Assembly: GCF_001619985.1 (NCBI RefSeq)
Contig: NW_017264208.1
Location: 1,277 to 65,276, forward strand
Reading direction: 5' to 3'
Length of the DNA stretch: 64,000 bases
Source of the DNA: Xylona heveae TC161
Taxonomy: Eukaryota; Ascomycota; Xylonomycetes; Xylonales; Xylonaceae
In this document: positions 44,094-56,819 of the stretch, in pieces
Position numbering within the stretch: position 1 is the stretch's first letter
How the letters are laid out: each line of letters begins with the position of its first letter
The notes under the pieces: generated by a model
What the model was told of the DNA's origin: nothing
The model's input: the letters and a program-made list of their open reading frames with translations, nothing else
Database searches by the model: none
Position numbers and translations under genes: made by a program

Positions 44094-47000
44094 TTAGCGC
44101 TCAAGTTGAGCCTTTAGATCTTGACTGACAATGTTGGCAATCTTCTTCCGATTTTTCATGTTGAGGGCGCCGTTCCTCCAAGCTGCCCTGAGGCGATCAA
44201 AGCCAGGGCGATCTTTGGAAGGATCCTCTTTTGAAATTAAATCGACATAATCCCTCGCAATCTCCTCACCAATTGTCTGCTGACTATTAAGGGCTTGATC
44301 GTAATACTGTATCAGGTTGGTGAGGCCAACATATGACTGTCTTTGGTTGGCGTCGTCTAGAGCGAGGTGTCGAAATTCGGAATACATCTTCAAATTGAAA
44401 TTTCTTGGAAGGAAATGTGACCAGAACTGATACAAGACATCCATGTCGTGATGACAGACCCCGACAGGTGTGCCGTCGCGCTGATTGAGTGCTTGTTTTC
44501 GAAATGCATTATAGGACTCGTGCGTCAAATCGTTAGGGAGCGAATCAGTTGGTGATTCCTGGTCCTTGACCCAGAACACAGGTGAGCGGTTTCCGCTTTG
44601 TGGTCGAGCAGGTGATCTTGGGTCTTTCACGCTCTTCTCGCTGTCAAGGCTAACTCGTTAAGTCAATCGAGAGTTCTTGCCATGTGAAGCTGAGAACTTA
44701 CTTGTCCGACTTGGAGGATCCATTGACCGCCGGCACAGTGCCGTGTTGCCCTTCCTCACTATTCCTTACGTCAGCAGCCACACCATTAGGGCCCTTGTGA
44801 CTGTTTCCATTCTGCGACTGTTTTCGTACAATAATCATAAGATTGTCGACTTGAGAGTCGGAAAATGTATTCGAATCATTTTTGGCAGATTCCGGCGGCG
44901 ACGCATCATTGGACTCCCCAGGGAACCCAGTAGGAGCAAAGTCGGGAACGGTTGCTGAGAGTCCAGATGGGTTTGACGCGCGACCATTTGTGTTACCTGG
45001 GACACCGTCTTGTTGCGTGTCCGAGGCACCAGGGACAAAGCCCGGTGCAAAGCCATTCACAGGCTGGTATTGACCCACCTGAGCAGACCAATCACCGTTG
45101 GAATATTCGCCGGGCAAAGAACCTTGGCGAGGATGTTCAAAATATTGCGACTCCAGGCCTTGGGGGTGAGGAGTGGGCGGCTGTTGAATCTGGGCAGGTC
45201 CGTCATTTTGAGCCGAAGGGTCTCTGTCCTCCATGTTCAATACCCACTGCTGCCAGCCATCTCGGCGCCTGAGTCTATCGATGCCATCGAGACCAGTCCG
45301 GAATTCAATTGTTCGTGACTGGAAGCAAACGTAGCGGATAAGCTCAAGGTCCTGGGTGAGTTGTTTCATGCGGTTGAAGTCGGCGATGACGCTCAAAAAG
45401 ACAAAACCTTGGGAATCCATGTGTTTTCTGAGAAACATGTCTTTGCAGAGGTTGTCGACTGAGAAATAGTATTCCCTGTATCACAGTTAATGCCAATATT
45501 CTATCATTGCAGGGGATAATATTTCGAATAAAAAAGATAAGGGAAATAAAAAACTTACAGTTGCATAGAGACCATGCTGATCACGGAATATTGCTCGAAG
45601 AAAGGATTATACGGTACAGCGCTCATAGGATGCATCTGGTAATCATAAAATGGACCAAAGTGCGTTTGCAATGGGGCCATTTGCGGTGGACCAGCAGGCA
45701 TAGCAGAGGGAAATCTGCCCATCATGCCACTATTGGGAATAGACTGAGATCGAGGACCACCGCGATGGCCTCTAGCTTGGGGATTCGGAGCATACTGAGC
45801 ATTTTGATGAGATTGCTGGGATGCGTACGAGGGAGCCTTCGGAAACTGGAATTGACCAACATTGTGGCCCTGAGCCGCAATACCGTTGGAGAACTGATTA
45901 GGGTTGGGATGATGCGGATGCACAAAGCCGTTGTTGCCTCCACCCCCTCTGCCTCCGCGAAAACCGCCGCGACCTCGTTCTGGCCGACTCTCCCTTGGTG
46001 CCCCATGCGCGTTCGCATCCTTGCTGAGCTCGGCGGGACGGCTCCATCCATCGGTACGTCTGTCAGTACTTGGATGCCGAGAGTTATTCTGCCGTCCATT
46101 GCCTGTGCCTTTTTCGTTGCGGTCACCATTGAGTTGAGAGTTGGCGATTGCATTTCCTTCTGCTCGATTTTGCCATGTGTCATGACGAACCTTGGGGGCG
46201 CCGTCAGACTGAGCAACTGCAGATAGTCTGCGAGCGACGGGGGACGTGGGAGCACCACCTTCGTTCTCCTTCGCAGCTACCGCGTCGCCCTCTTTATTCT
46301 TGTCTGAACCGGCGGTAGGTCCTGCGCGACGCTGCTCACGTGTCTGGAAGGGACCAGCGCTAGAAGCTCTCTTCGATTTGCCTGGGTTAGAGATCGGACG
46401 TTGCTGCGCGCTTTCAGACCGACCTCGCTCGGCAGAGTCGACAGAGATCGTACCGTTGGGTGTCCCGTTAGCGTTTACCACGGGCTTCTCAGCAGAGATA
46501 TTTCCATTTGCGGAATTTGCGGCACCACGTGCTCCCTCCTTCGTTCCACGAGCAGCTCGACCACCTCGACGTCCAGCCGTCGGCAGCGGTGTGTTATAGA
46601 CGACTGAAGGCGTATACGGAACCGGAACCCATTTTTCTTTGCCGTGGGTCTTGGGTGCACGCACTGGGCTCCTCTCTTTATCACCAGTTTCCTTGTCTTG
46701 GGCCTTCTTTCGGCCTTCATCTTGGGCGCTTTCTGGCGTAGGCCATGACATTGAGTCGTCAACCGGGGGAGGGGCAAGCGAAGCAGACTGATCTCTGGCC
46801 TTGTCTCCAGCGACGCGGGTACGAGCGTTGTTCTTTTTGGACTCTTCTCTAGATGTTAGCAAGCCATGCCAGCCGTTATTAAGCAGGTTATGAAATGTCT
46901 TACGTTCGTCACGACCTCGACCAACGGCATCGCCAGCCTTCTTCTTCTCCTTTGATTCCTCCGATTTACTCTTTCTTCGTGTATCCGAGCCCGATTTCAC

Positions 47001-47642
47001 TTGACCAGTCGAGGTTGTGGGGTTTGATCCGTCAGTAGACGCGGCTTTGGCAGCAGGAGTTGAAGTACTCTGTGCAGTGTGTTTAGTCTTGGCTTCTTGC
47101 GCCTCCTTGCGCTGCTGCCAAAAATTAACCGCCGGAGGTGGTGCCTCGCGCAGTAGCTTTGCAGGTGGCTTGTCCGCATCATGATCTTTTGTTTTCTCCT
47201 TGGAGTTGCTGCGGTCATGGGGCTTCTCAGCTGTATTGGAAGCTTGAGATTTGTTATCCCAGGTGGACTCTGAAGAAGCATTTGGGGTTGAAGAAGCATC
47301 GTCCTCCTTCAGCAGGGTTGACGCCGATGCTGACCCATAACTAGGTGAAGAGGGAGCCGAGGGGCTGTTCCGCGCATTTGAATTCCGGGCTCGAGATGAG
47401 GAAGAAGTTCGATTTCCCGTTGTGTTCGAACGATCCGTTGAGCGATCCGACGACTCGCCAGCAGTCTTTGCAGATGCAGAGCCGGTGCTTGTTAACGGTG
47501 TTGTAGTGCCGCTGCTATTGGATTCCTTCGCAGACGCCTTGCCGGAATCCTGAGCGGACTTTCCTTTTGCTGCTTGTGCGTATGAGAAGGCTGAAGATGC
47601 CGAAACGGCGTCGGCCGCAGCGTTATTCGATGGTGCTGCCAT
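44094..47642 (-). CDS. LARP1-like RNA-binding protein (La motif plus DM15)
   Basis: Three exons (47642-45559, 45475-44702, 44640-44094) give about 1134 residues. The first 690 residues are disordered: Ser/Thr/Ala-rich, then KE-rich, then RGG and Gln/Pro/Met-rich, with the conserved KEKWVPVPYTPSVVYNTPLP. The La motif (about 690-790) begins LEYYFSVDNLCKDMFLRKHM and continues GFVFLSVIADFNRMKQLT. The C-terminus (953-1134) has DM15-type helical repeats: YNAFRKQALNQRDGT, MDVLYQFWSHFLPRNFN, LKMYSEFRHLALDDA and YVGLTNLIQYYDQALN. In animals DM15 of LARP1 binds the cap and 5'TOP leaders to control translation of ribosomal proteins. La plus DM15 marks LARP1, unlike yeast Slf1 and Sro9, which lack DM15. 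A possible 57-nt in-frame intron lies at 46903-46847. Confidence 0.88.
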
Positions 47643-50608
47643 CGTTCGTGAGGCGAAAAAGGTGCAGGTGAATTTCAAACGAAAGGGAGAGATTATCGGA
47701 CTGCTTCAAACGACGGTACGCAGGCGCACAAAGATCTTGGCACCGAAATGAAGCGCAAAAGCCTTCGAAGACCTAGCAGTCAATGTCCGGAGAGGTACCA
47801 CCGCCCTCTCCGTACTTCACGCCGCTGCGGACCTGCCCAACAATGATCCCGCAGTCTTGACAATCAGGCGAATAATTTTTATCGAAAGCGCCGGCGAATG
47901 ACGAAATTTCCAGGATTTTCAAAAAGGCTTGCAAGAAAAAAAAATGAATAAGACCAGATGTGATGCTGATTTCCGTGGAGAAATTCCCACACGAGAATGG
48001 AAAGTGGGGTCGAAATGAAATTCTGAGAAGATGCGAAGTCTGTTTGACGCTCGGGCTGTCCTCACTGGGACTTTAATTTAAGCGGACCGGGCAGCAAATT
48101 GGAAAATGCGCACTTTCCACCAGGGAACCAATTCTGGGCAGATGCACTCGAAATACACCGCCAGCTATCTCCTTCGGCTGTCAGCAAGAGCAGCAGCAGC
48201 AGTGAAGGATGTCACAGAAGTTGTTCTGGTGGACGACGGGGGTTTGCGTGATCGGTCAACAGGCAGTGATGGAGCCAGATGAGTGAGGAAAGAATGAAGC
48301 GAGCGAGACGGGCACGCAGTAAGTGCTTGTGGTAGAAACGTCCAGCCGGGTTCGGGCGCAAAGAAATTGGTGCGGACTACGCGACAGGCGAGGGGCACGG
48401 CCAAGCGACGCGGAAATGGCGTCCGCGACGGATTTTTCTAGCCCTTACCACGCACACAATTTATCGGAACCTTGTTCCTTGTAGGCGTTCTGATGAAATG
48501 AGAAAAAATAACCTTGTGTCTGCTGTAAGAACTGTAGACGAAGATTGTTTTGGAAATCAATATCTGAGATAAGCAGCACAGGGGGGAAGGACAAGAACCA
48601 ATCAATAAAATACCGTGCCGGTCATGAGTGATATTTCTTTTTTGCTCCACGAACTCGGTTATACCGTTAGCCAACCTTACGGCTAAATAATTTCGTTGCG
48701 GATCAGCGGAAAACTCATTAACTGTCTTTGGTCAGAGCGCTCTACCTTATGTTGACTCCACACTGACAGATACTCGCTAGATACCTATAACTCTCTGAGC
48801 TCAGCACCTTGTGACAAGTCTCTATTGGTTGCATAGCTATCCTAATTCAGGAAGGCATTATGCCCGACATCATCGCTCTGCAACAACCACCCAGTAATGA
48901 AACAGCGATAGACGTGATGGATCACAGCTTAGGTATGTCTTTACTCTGAGAACCAAATTGACTGTTTAACAGTTGAAGTATATAGCCTGATGAGGGTCTC
49001 TATTGAGTCTAGATGCATCATTTATCTCTCCCTTGTCATTATATCCTTAAAGTCTGCAGCTAGTAGCGTAGACTTTTTTACGTCATTGTTTCCTGCGTTT
49101 CTGCTTCTCAAACTTATTAGCTCGTCCTCCTTGTAGAAGACAAATACCCCTGATACAGGTCCCTCATCATCATTGAGATTTCCCTTTTTGGCACTTGCAT
49201 CATATTATTTGTTTTCCAGTCTGGATTGTAAGGAGCAAAGTAACTCACCGCCGCATTAGGCAAGAACACGGATTCACATATGTTAGCACTTGACAATTTT
49301 AAAAAGCAATCGACTCGTTCACTTGATGCATATCTGGCCTTTTCAGTACCGTGTTACCCTCACTACCCATGTCGTGATTCTCTCATCGCGTCACCTCTCA
49401 ATTTGTCTTCACGCTTTCTTGCATCTGTCTTTCAAGCTGCCCATTTCCTCAACTATTCAAATGTCAGACCAACCCGCCTGGGTCAAGAAGAAATGCAAGG
49501 CATCAGAAGGTTGAACTGGAAATATAATGTATTCGTCTACACTCTTGGCTCTCGTCTGTCCAACATATGTCCTCCACCTTTGGTGGCGTCCCAATCTTAT
49601 ATCAATAATTCAAACCCGAGCCTGCAAATTATAAAATCCAAGCTCTCGGTGTAATTTCTTATTGGAACTAGGAGATACATTTACAAATATCACTGCTATT
49701 CCCAGAGAAATTTATGCCTTAAATACAAAGGCCATGAATAACAGCAAGTCTCTCCAGCTAAGTGCTGAAGCAGATGGCCTTACAACCAAAGAGGCCTTTG
49801 AGACAGTTGCTAGAGCTGTAGCAAAGGCTAAAGCTGAAGGGACTTTGTATCTGGTGGCGAATCCTCCAAACATTGTCTTCTAGCAAACATCATTCTTTAA
49901 GGAAGAGAATGAAACTTGGACACAGAATGAAAAGGTAGCAGCACATGAGCAACACATGGATGAGACAAGTGAATGGCATCATTGCTTAGTCTTTTATCAT
50001 AAATAACAAGTAAATACTGTCTTTTTTTAAAAAAAAAAAATTAATAATATTACTAACTAGTTATAGTTTTTTTTATCTTTGACCCAAGTTACCCTTATAA
50101 CAACACGGTTACACCCCAAATATGCAATGGCCAGAAACATATAACAAATTACAATTAAGCAGTTTTAAGCATGTTGGAATGGTTTTTCAGCTTGTTAAGG
50201 AGCTATGAGTCTATGACAAAGATCGCTGTCATGGCCGGCTTCCTCGGGCTCTGGTTCCCCAGCGGTTTTCTCAAGTGGAAGCGAGGCCAGCGTTAGGCAG
50301 AAAGAATCATGCCGACGCAGAGTTTGACCACTACCTCTATAGAGAGGGTAGACAAATGATGGGCTAGATCTCCCAAGCGGACAGAGGTCCGTGGAAAGAA
50401 ATGCAAACATGCTCTGAGCTTAATAAACAACAAGGAGCACATTTGTCTAGAAAAGCTTGCACATGTATGGCATTTATATTCATTATTGAAGGATATGCAG
50501 TTGTCGCTATATAGCATGCACAGAGCAGACTACTGCGTTTAGAATTAAGAGAATAGAAACTTCGCTCTAAATTATTATCCACTTTTGAATCGTTCAATAG
50601 TCCAAGCT
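47643..50608. other. Long intergenic, LARP1-like promoter and AT-rich stretch
   Basis: 47643-48430 is the likely promoter and leader of the LARP1-like gene. The stretch 48900-50180 is AT-rich and may hold worn-out sequence. At 48860 an ATG opens MPDIIALQQPPSNETAI and can be spliced over a 44-nt intron (GTATGT to AACAG) into a frame reaching about 49138, for some 79 residues with a hydrophobic middle. I do not recognise it. A 73-codon frame at 49662-49883 is also unexplained. Neither is supported as a gene. Confidence 0.35.
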
Positions 50609-51878
50609 TTAGTCGTTCATCCATGCAGCAATTCTGTTGCCACCAAACCGAGCTGCAAATCGAAGCCCGGTTCCGCCCATGGGGAAGTAACTGACCAGGT
50701 ACCATAATAAACAGGCTAATTGGATTACGGAGGAGATAAGGGTCAGGATTGTGCTGTGCAACTATCACGAGAATCTAATGTTAGCAAACGAACAGTAGCG
50801 TGGGGGGCCAACGATTGATTGACAAGGGTTCGGGATTTCACACGGCGGTTTTCTCCGGATAGGTCCCCCGATGGAAAAGAATAGATAGAGCGAACATGGA
50901 ACATACCCCAATGGAGAAATACAGGGTTAATCCAATAGATCCAAAGTAAGCGGCAGTGAAGGGTAAACGGGCCCCCGATATCAGGTGCTGCAAGTACTGC
51001 CATGGGCCCATCAAGAATGCCCATGATGATAAGAATAATATCGAGCCAACGGTCCATCTGGAATGAGAAATGATATTAGCCATGTATCGCGAGGACAAAA
51101 AGTAAGAGACTCGAGAAATGAGATGATGCGTAAGCCGGCCAAAGTCCGATTGCAACAAGCCAAGGCGACGTTGAAGCGCAAACCATGAGGCAAACAAACG
51201 AAGCGAGTAAAGCTAGTGAATTATGTCGCATCACGTGGGATACCCAAGGTGTTTTCGAAAGCTGAGAAAGCAAGAGAAGAAAAGCGCTGGCAACTTACAG
51301 GATCGCAAATTTACGCGGTCTAAGTGACAGTGCGGGAAACAGGAAGAAGCAGATAACAAAGCAAGCAGCGGCGCCGAGGTTGCAGGCGGCGAAGATGAGG
51401 AGACGATCCCATCGGCTTACTATTGGAGCATATCAGTCTTGCATCTTGACATGCACTTGTGGTTATTGGCCAGCGTCCATGCTATGCAGGTTGGCAAGAT
51501 CGGGAATGCGGGGAAAACGGTGAACGCAGGAACTGAGCTCAGGTCACAGCGGCCACCGTGAGTTTTGCTGAAGGCGCGCCTTACAATGCGGGGTCGTGGC
51601 GAGCAGCCGGCTGAGGGAGATAATGGGGCTGGAGAATAGGGGAGCCACTCACAGGCAAACCACGCTTCATCCTCCTCTCTTCTATTGGGTGCTGGCAGCG
51701 GGGCACCTGGGTTCTCATGCGTCGGGAGCCGCACATAACCACCACTCCCAAATGGATTCAGCGACTGCAACCTATTGAGAAAAGGTGTTGATGAAGAAGA
51801 AGTGTTGACGGGCACATCGGGGTCTCGCCGGGTCCATCCCAAGGCGCTCATCGAATCTCGAAACGAAGCCGAGGCCAT
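50609..51878 (-). CDS. sft2: SFT2-type vesicle transport protein
   Basis: Four exons, 51878-51653, 51419-51299, 51057-50907 and 50761-50609, give 216 residues, the size of yeast Sft2. A cytosolic N-terminus of about 75 residues (Ser/Pro-rich, LNPFGSGGYVRLPTHE) leads to EDEAWFALSRWDRLLIF. Four membrane segments follow: CNLGAAACFVICFFLFPAL, LWTVGSILFLSSWAFLMGPW, LPFTAAYFGSIGLTLYFSIG and LISSVIQLACLLWYLVSYFP. The conserved loop LRPRKFAI and the end GGTGLRFAAR match the family. SFT2 is a Golgi membrane protein that helps fusion of endosome-derived vesicles with the late Golgi. Introns 1 and 2 (about 233 and 241 nt) are long for so small a gene. Confidence 0.92.
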
Positions 51879-53593
51879 AGTTGTGTGAAATGCGGAGCTT
51901 TGAGAGGTTTGCTAAGGATTTCCTTGGCCGCGCCAGCCGGGGAACTGACCACCACCACCACTGGGAGAAACGCAACACGATAATGAGCCCGAGCACTGAA
52001 GGAAGTCTCGGCACCCACGGCAGATCGTAGATCTCCCAGGATCAGAGCTCACAAGACCGCCTGTCTGCAAAGAATCGGATCCAAGACCGGAACGAAGCCG
52101 CTATACGGAATTCTCGATAGGGACGCGCGTTGCTCAAGGACAAAGGAAGTGATGCAATATCAAGACCTGGTAGGTATAGAATACTTTGGCAGCGGAAGAT
52201 TTCGTGCAGATGATGCTCCAACCGGGGGTTTCGCGGAGGGTGGCAAGCGCAGGATGGTAAGCCGTTCGGAACAGAAGGGTCGCAATGTGACAGTTATGTC
52301 TAACAGGGTCCAAGACAGACGAGGGTGCGCATGCGGAACGAAGATGAAGCGAGAAACTGGAGGTAGGGTGAGCACTGTTTACAGTCTGTCGAGCAAGAAG
52401 TAGGTAGTAAACGAAGCTTAGCTACCTAGGTAGGCGTGTCGGTAAGGTTTACTAGCTGCTAGCAACGGGAAAGAAACAAGAGGGCAGATACGAAATAAGA
52501 GATATGTCAGATAGGCTACAGTTGAAAGGCTGCTCACCCAGTCTTGCCGAGCCTGATTCAACTCTTGTCATGGACAGTTTTGAGGGGGGCCGAGTGCTTG
52601 AATGGTTGGTTGAGGTTGGCCGACTCGATGAGATGGTGTACAGTACGAGTAAGTTACTAATAGACAGGCAGAGAGCAACAGGGATTCTCCGAAGTTCCGC
52701 CGCCGTGAAAATAGGGTCCTGGTATGTCCTGGTACCTGCTACTTTACCACCTCACCACGATAGTGATAAACAACACACAGCGTATTAAGTACCCAGAACT
52801 TCGAGTTCATTATGACGAGTCTCTCTATCCGATTACTGCGAGTACCGCTGTACTTATTTGCTCTAAGGATCGTCCAGCAGGCTTCTCTCTCTTTTTCTGA
52901 CAGGGGCCCTATCAAGCTTACTACGATAGTTGTCTCAAAGCCCAAAATCCACGGCTATACTACAACGTACGATAGGGAAAGTGCTCCGTTCTATGCAGGG
53001 TATACCCGTCACCACGGTACGGGTAAAGACTATCAAGAGGATAGGAAACTGTCACGAGGTCAAGGACGATAGGGAAGAGATAGAGGAGATAGAGATAGTA
53101 GGTCGTCATTGATCACATCATCATCTTCATGTTCGTCAAATCTGTGCCAGCCCTTGGTCCATGTCTCTCTTTGCCCTTTGGTCTTTATTTATCTCCGTGG
53201 TTTGATGCCGTCGGCTCCTAAATCGTTTCGACCCTTGGGGATCTTCCCGGTTGTTCGTCTCCACACTCGGGTGCAGTACTCCTAGGCTCGGAAGGTTGGC
53301 CGGGCACGCATCACGATTGGCCCGTGAGAAGAGAGCAGCATTCGTCGCCCAAGGGTTAGGAAGGTTTAAGGGTATCGTAGTATTGAGAGTGTTTACGAAG
53401 CACCACCGGGGGGTTGCGCATTCGAACACTTTGAGGTTGTCTTCCAGCCCTTGGGTTCGCGATCCCGGCTGCCCTTATCCTAATCCTGACCGCTCGGAGC
53501 GCTATCAGCTGAGCAACCGGAAGAACGTAGCGCGATCCCACCCGGAGGGCCGATAGGTTTCGATGATGCCTACAGAGCCAAGAGCAGAGCCAA

Positions 53594-53628
<35 letters not shown>

Positions 53629-53900
53629 CAGAAGAGCGAAAGAGCTTGGACCGGGTTCGCTGCATCCTCGCGGGTTTCAGAGCCCCCATCGTCAAGGGTC
53701 AACGCCACATTCTTGCCAACTTGGGGCGCAGAAACAGTTTAGAAGAAGTCTTGAGCGTCGGCCCGTCCAGGAGGCAGACGCGGCAAGAGAGCGGAAAGGC
53801 TATGTCTGTATGATGACTTTCTTGTCCAAGTGGGAAACCTTGAGGACAGGAGGTGGGCTGGTGGTAGCAGGGGTGGCTGATTATTCCCCACGGTGAAGGC
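51879..53900. other. Intergenic, no gene recognised
   Basis: SFT2 promoter side and distal upstream region of the bHLH gene. A GA-dinucleotide tract is at 53594-53620. Short frames do not resemble known proteins. Confidence 0.4.
53594..53620 (+). repeat. (GA)n microsatellite
   Basis: About 13 tandem AG units. It is complementary to the TC tract 370 bases downstream. Confidence 0.9.
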
Positions 53901-53986
53901 GAGAGAGACATGGTCGTCTCTTTCTATTTTCCTCTTTGCTCTATTCTGCTTCTAACTACCATCTCAAGCCTCAACTTGGTTGCGAT

Positions 53987-53988
<2 letters not shown>

Positions 53989-54025
<37 letters not shown>
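53989..54025 (+). repeat. (TC)n tract, about 18 units
   Basis: Uninterrupted TC repeat, a mirror-symmetric pyrimidine tract able in principle to form a triplex (H-DNA). Confidence 0.92.
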
Positions 54026-54031
<6 letters not shown>

Positions 54032-54471
54032 CCCCACCCACACCTGGTTGCTCTCCCCCCTTTAGTTCTCGTCACCCTGACCCTCAATCCTCGTTCACTT
54101 GGTCGCCCTGGTCCGCTGAAATGAGTCACATTGGCTCGCGGGCGGTGAAAGCACGCGCTAGCTAGGGCACATTCATGTTTTGCATTTGAGACCCTTGGGA
54201 AGAAGCCCTCCAAGTTCAAGCTTGATTGAAGCATTTGTCCGAAATGGTCAGCCAACCGTAGCTGTGCCGCCTGTAGACTGCCATGCCAAAAAGGCTTCAT
54301 AAAGCCGCTGTCGCTCGCTACCTGAAGAATTGTGCATGATGCTTCCCGCCGCCTTTCCTGAACAGAGCAAACTCCCGAACGTGCAGCTTGCGCAGTGTCA
54401 TTATTGGACAACCACCGCCAAAGAGGCCACGATTTCTCTGGGGCTTCCATGACCATTCGGAGTCTTTAAGC

Positions 54472-54516
54472 CTTCTTCTTCTTCTTCTTCTTCTTCTTCT
54501 TCTTCTTCTTCTTCTT
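54472..54516 (+). repeat. (TTC)n tract, about 14 units
   Basis: Nearly perfect TTC repeat in the upstream region of the bHLH gene, followed by TTTGCTTCTCC. Confidence 0.9.
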
Positions 54517-56819
54517 TTGCTTCTCCTGTCTCCGACTTCTTTCGTCCCTTTTCATTTGCAACGGCTTTGTGCACACACAGAGAGAGAACACAAACTGGAG
54601 TCAGTTGCACCGCAGCGCAGATTACCGTTTGGCCACGATTTTGCTTCCCTTTGACAGATTATCTATCTTGCCTGAGGAATCTATTATTCCTATTCTTAGC
54701 AAGGTCGTCAGGACTACGGGTCATTTTTCTGGGTTCGCTTCGCGTCTGGTCTCGTCTCGGCGTGTCTAGCCAGTGCGGAACTTTGGACACAAACAATCGC
54801 AAGTTCTCCTTGACGTCGTCGTGAACGAAGTCTACTTGGGGAGTTGTTTAGCTCCTGCCAATCTGCTCTTTTCTTCCCCAGAACCCTGCGGGAACCTGTC
54901 TTGTCCACTCGGTCGGCGTCCTTAATCGATACTGTACCGCGCCTCTCGCGCCCCTCGCGCCCCTCGCGCCACCGCTCAATCATAAATCATTCCCTAACTT
55001 GGAAACCCGAATCGCCCATACAAAAAAGGGCCCCCCCAGGAAGCTGAGACGCTGAACGCTTCTTCGTTGGTCCGAGAGCCTTCAGTTTAACCCATTTTGC
55101 AACTCCCCTCCAGCACTTGGGAATTCCTCCTATTTAGGCGTCCCCCTCAATCGCCCCCATCGCCCACCGCCTCTCGTCCTTAACCAGATCGGCAATTTTC
55201 CAACCCCTTTCTACTCGTGCTCAGCCTTTCTCGACCTTTCTCTATACGGCTGCCCCGGATCGCACGGTACGAGGGACGCCCGAGCACCGACGGAAATAGC
55301 CAGAATATCCAATCGTTGTGGTTCGTCTCTCCGCAAAAGCCCACTTTTTTCGCTCATTTCGCTCCACCTCTTCTTCGCCCATTCGCCAATCCAAGCGACT
55401 ATTCCCCAAAGTCGCTACCCCAAGTTAGGACTTCCCCATTCGCACCACCCCACCATCGTCATAACATCTTAGCTACTTTCGTACTATAACTCACCGCCAG
55501 AGACGACCTTTCTTCCCTTTCCCTAGTCGCACAACAACAGCTCATCTGTCTACTTCTCCAACCGTGGTCTGTTTCTGACTTCTTTTCTGCACCTGCATCT
55601 TTCATCAGCCCTCACTCCGAATCGTTTGCGCTTGCTCTCTTGCGTGTGCAGTCTGTCGGCTGTCTTCGTCTTCTGCTTTTTGCCGCTTCCTCAGGGCTTT
55701 CACCTTTGCCAAAAAAAAAAAACGGGTTCGAGTTGGCCTCCACACGGACAAAACCGCACATCTAGTATTGCAGAACGAAAGAAAGGATTTTAAACTTTCG
55801 ATTGTGTGGTTCTGCATAAAGGGCTTTGTCAGCTATAGAGGTGAGTGAGTTGCTTGTGCATTGTCGGAACACTTGCTTTGCGTTCACAAGCGACACAATC
55901 CCAAATTGTTGCCTGCTGCAGTTCTGCCTTGCGAGGCAGAAGTTCATGCAAATGCAAATGACACATCCCTCCTATTTTGAGTCATGTTGATATGTCGACA
56001 CAACTGCCGCCTCATGCGCCTTGCGCGCCGCACGGCACATGAGGAACTTCTACAGCCTTCTGCCTGGAGGCGGCAGCGAATCGGCTCTAGACAGTCTGGC
56101 ATCGAATATCACTTCCTTCTTTCATTTTTAGACTACTCAATACGTTCTTTCTCATTTTGCGCGTTTTCGAGGGAATTAGTCCTTGGTTGTTTCAAAATTT
56201 TTCAATCCAAATTATCCAAACGGGCGGACAAGGTAGTTGACGATTTTCTATATTTAGGATTTTATAAAGAAACGAACCGCCTATACTACTCCATACTCGC
56301 GATATTCTGCCGGGGATCAGTTTGTCGAGCAGCTCACCCTGATTCGCGCGGTAAACCATATTTCGGATAGCCCGGTCGCCATATTAGGCAGCCAATGCTT
56401 TTGGAAACGTTCAACATATCCCAGCCGTTCCTTCCAATCCACCATACGCTCTCAAAGGTTCGTCATCTTGCGGGCCCGCATGTCTCAAGCAATCTTTCAC
56501 CACGAAACCCGCGCGGACTAGAGCTGACTTGCTCTTAGTCGAATCCCAAAATACCGTCTCACAAATTCGTGGATGCCACTGATACGAGCTTGTTACCTCT
56601 AGAGTTCTCCACTGTATCTACCACCCTGACCCTCACATAATCCACCGAGATCATTCTGAGGCGACTTGAGGGTTGAAAACCTCGACTTACTCACCCTTGA
56701 GCGATAATATATACCTTGCGATACAACGTAACTTCAGCAATCCATAACCCCATCACCACCAAAGAACTAGACTACTAGACATCTTTTTATCTGCATAACT
56801 TGGCAGATCGGAGGCAGGG

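Larger units (their letters stand above)
53901..56819 (+). promoter_or_regulatory. Long pyrimidine-rich promoter/leader of the bHLH gene
   Basis: Almost 3 kb upstream of the bHLH start have no supported gene. They are rich in C and T, with pure TC and TTC repeats and three tandem copies of a CCCTCGCG-like unit at about 54944-54970. A good intron candidate lies at 55841-55921 (GTGAGTG donor, TGCTGCAG acceptor), which suggests a long spliced 5' leader. A 128-codon frame starting at 55984 could act as an upstream ORF. The transcription start is not determined. Confidence 0.45.

Noticed and set aside
48488-48568. Another box C/D-like candidate (CTGATGA and CTGA 70 bases apart)
   Set aside because: No terminal stem, first base of box C is off consensus, no rRNA complementarity recognised.
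53440-53525. tRNA-like sequence on the minus strand (A-box-like GCTCAGCTGATAGCGC, pairing TCTTCC/GGAAGA ends, about 85 nt)
   Set aside because: D-arm has mismatches, no anticodon arm is convincing and the B box is off consensus. At most a worn pseudo-tRNA.
53809-53881. ATGATGA and CTGA pair resembling box C/D
   Set aside because: No terminal stem and no guide match; likely chance.
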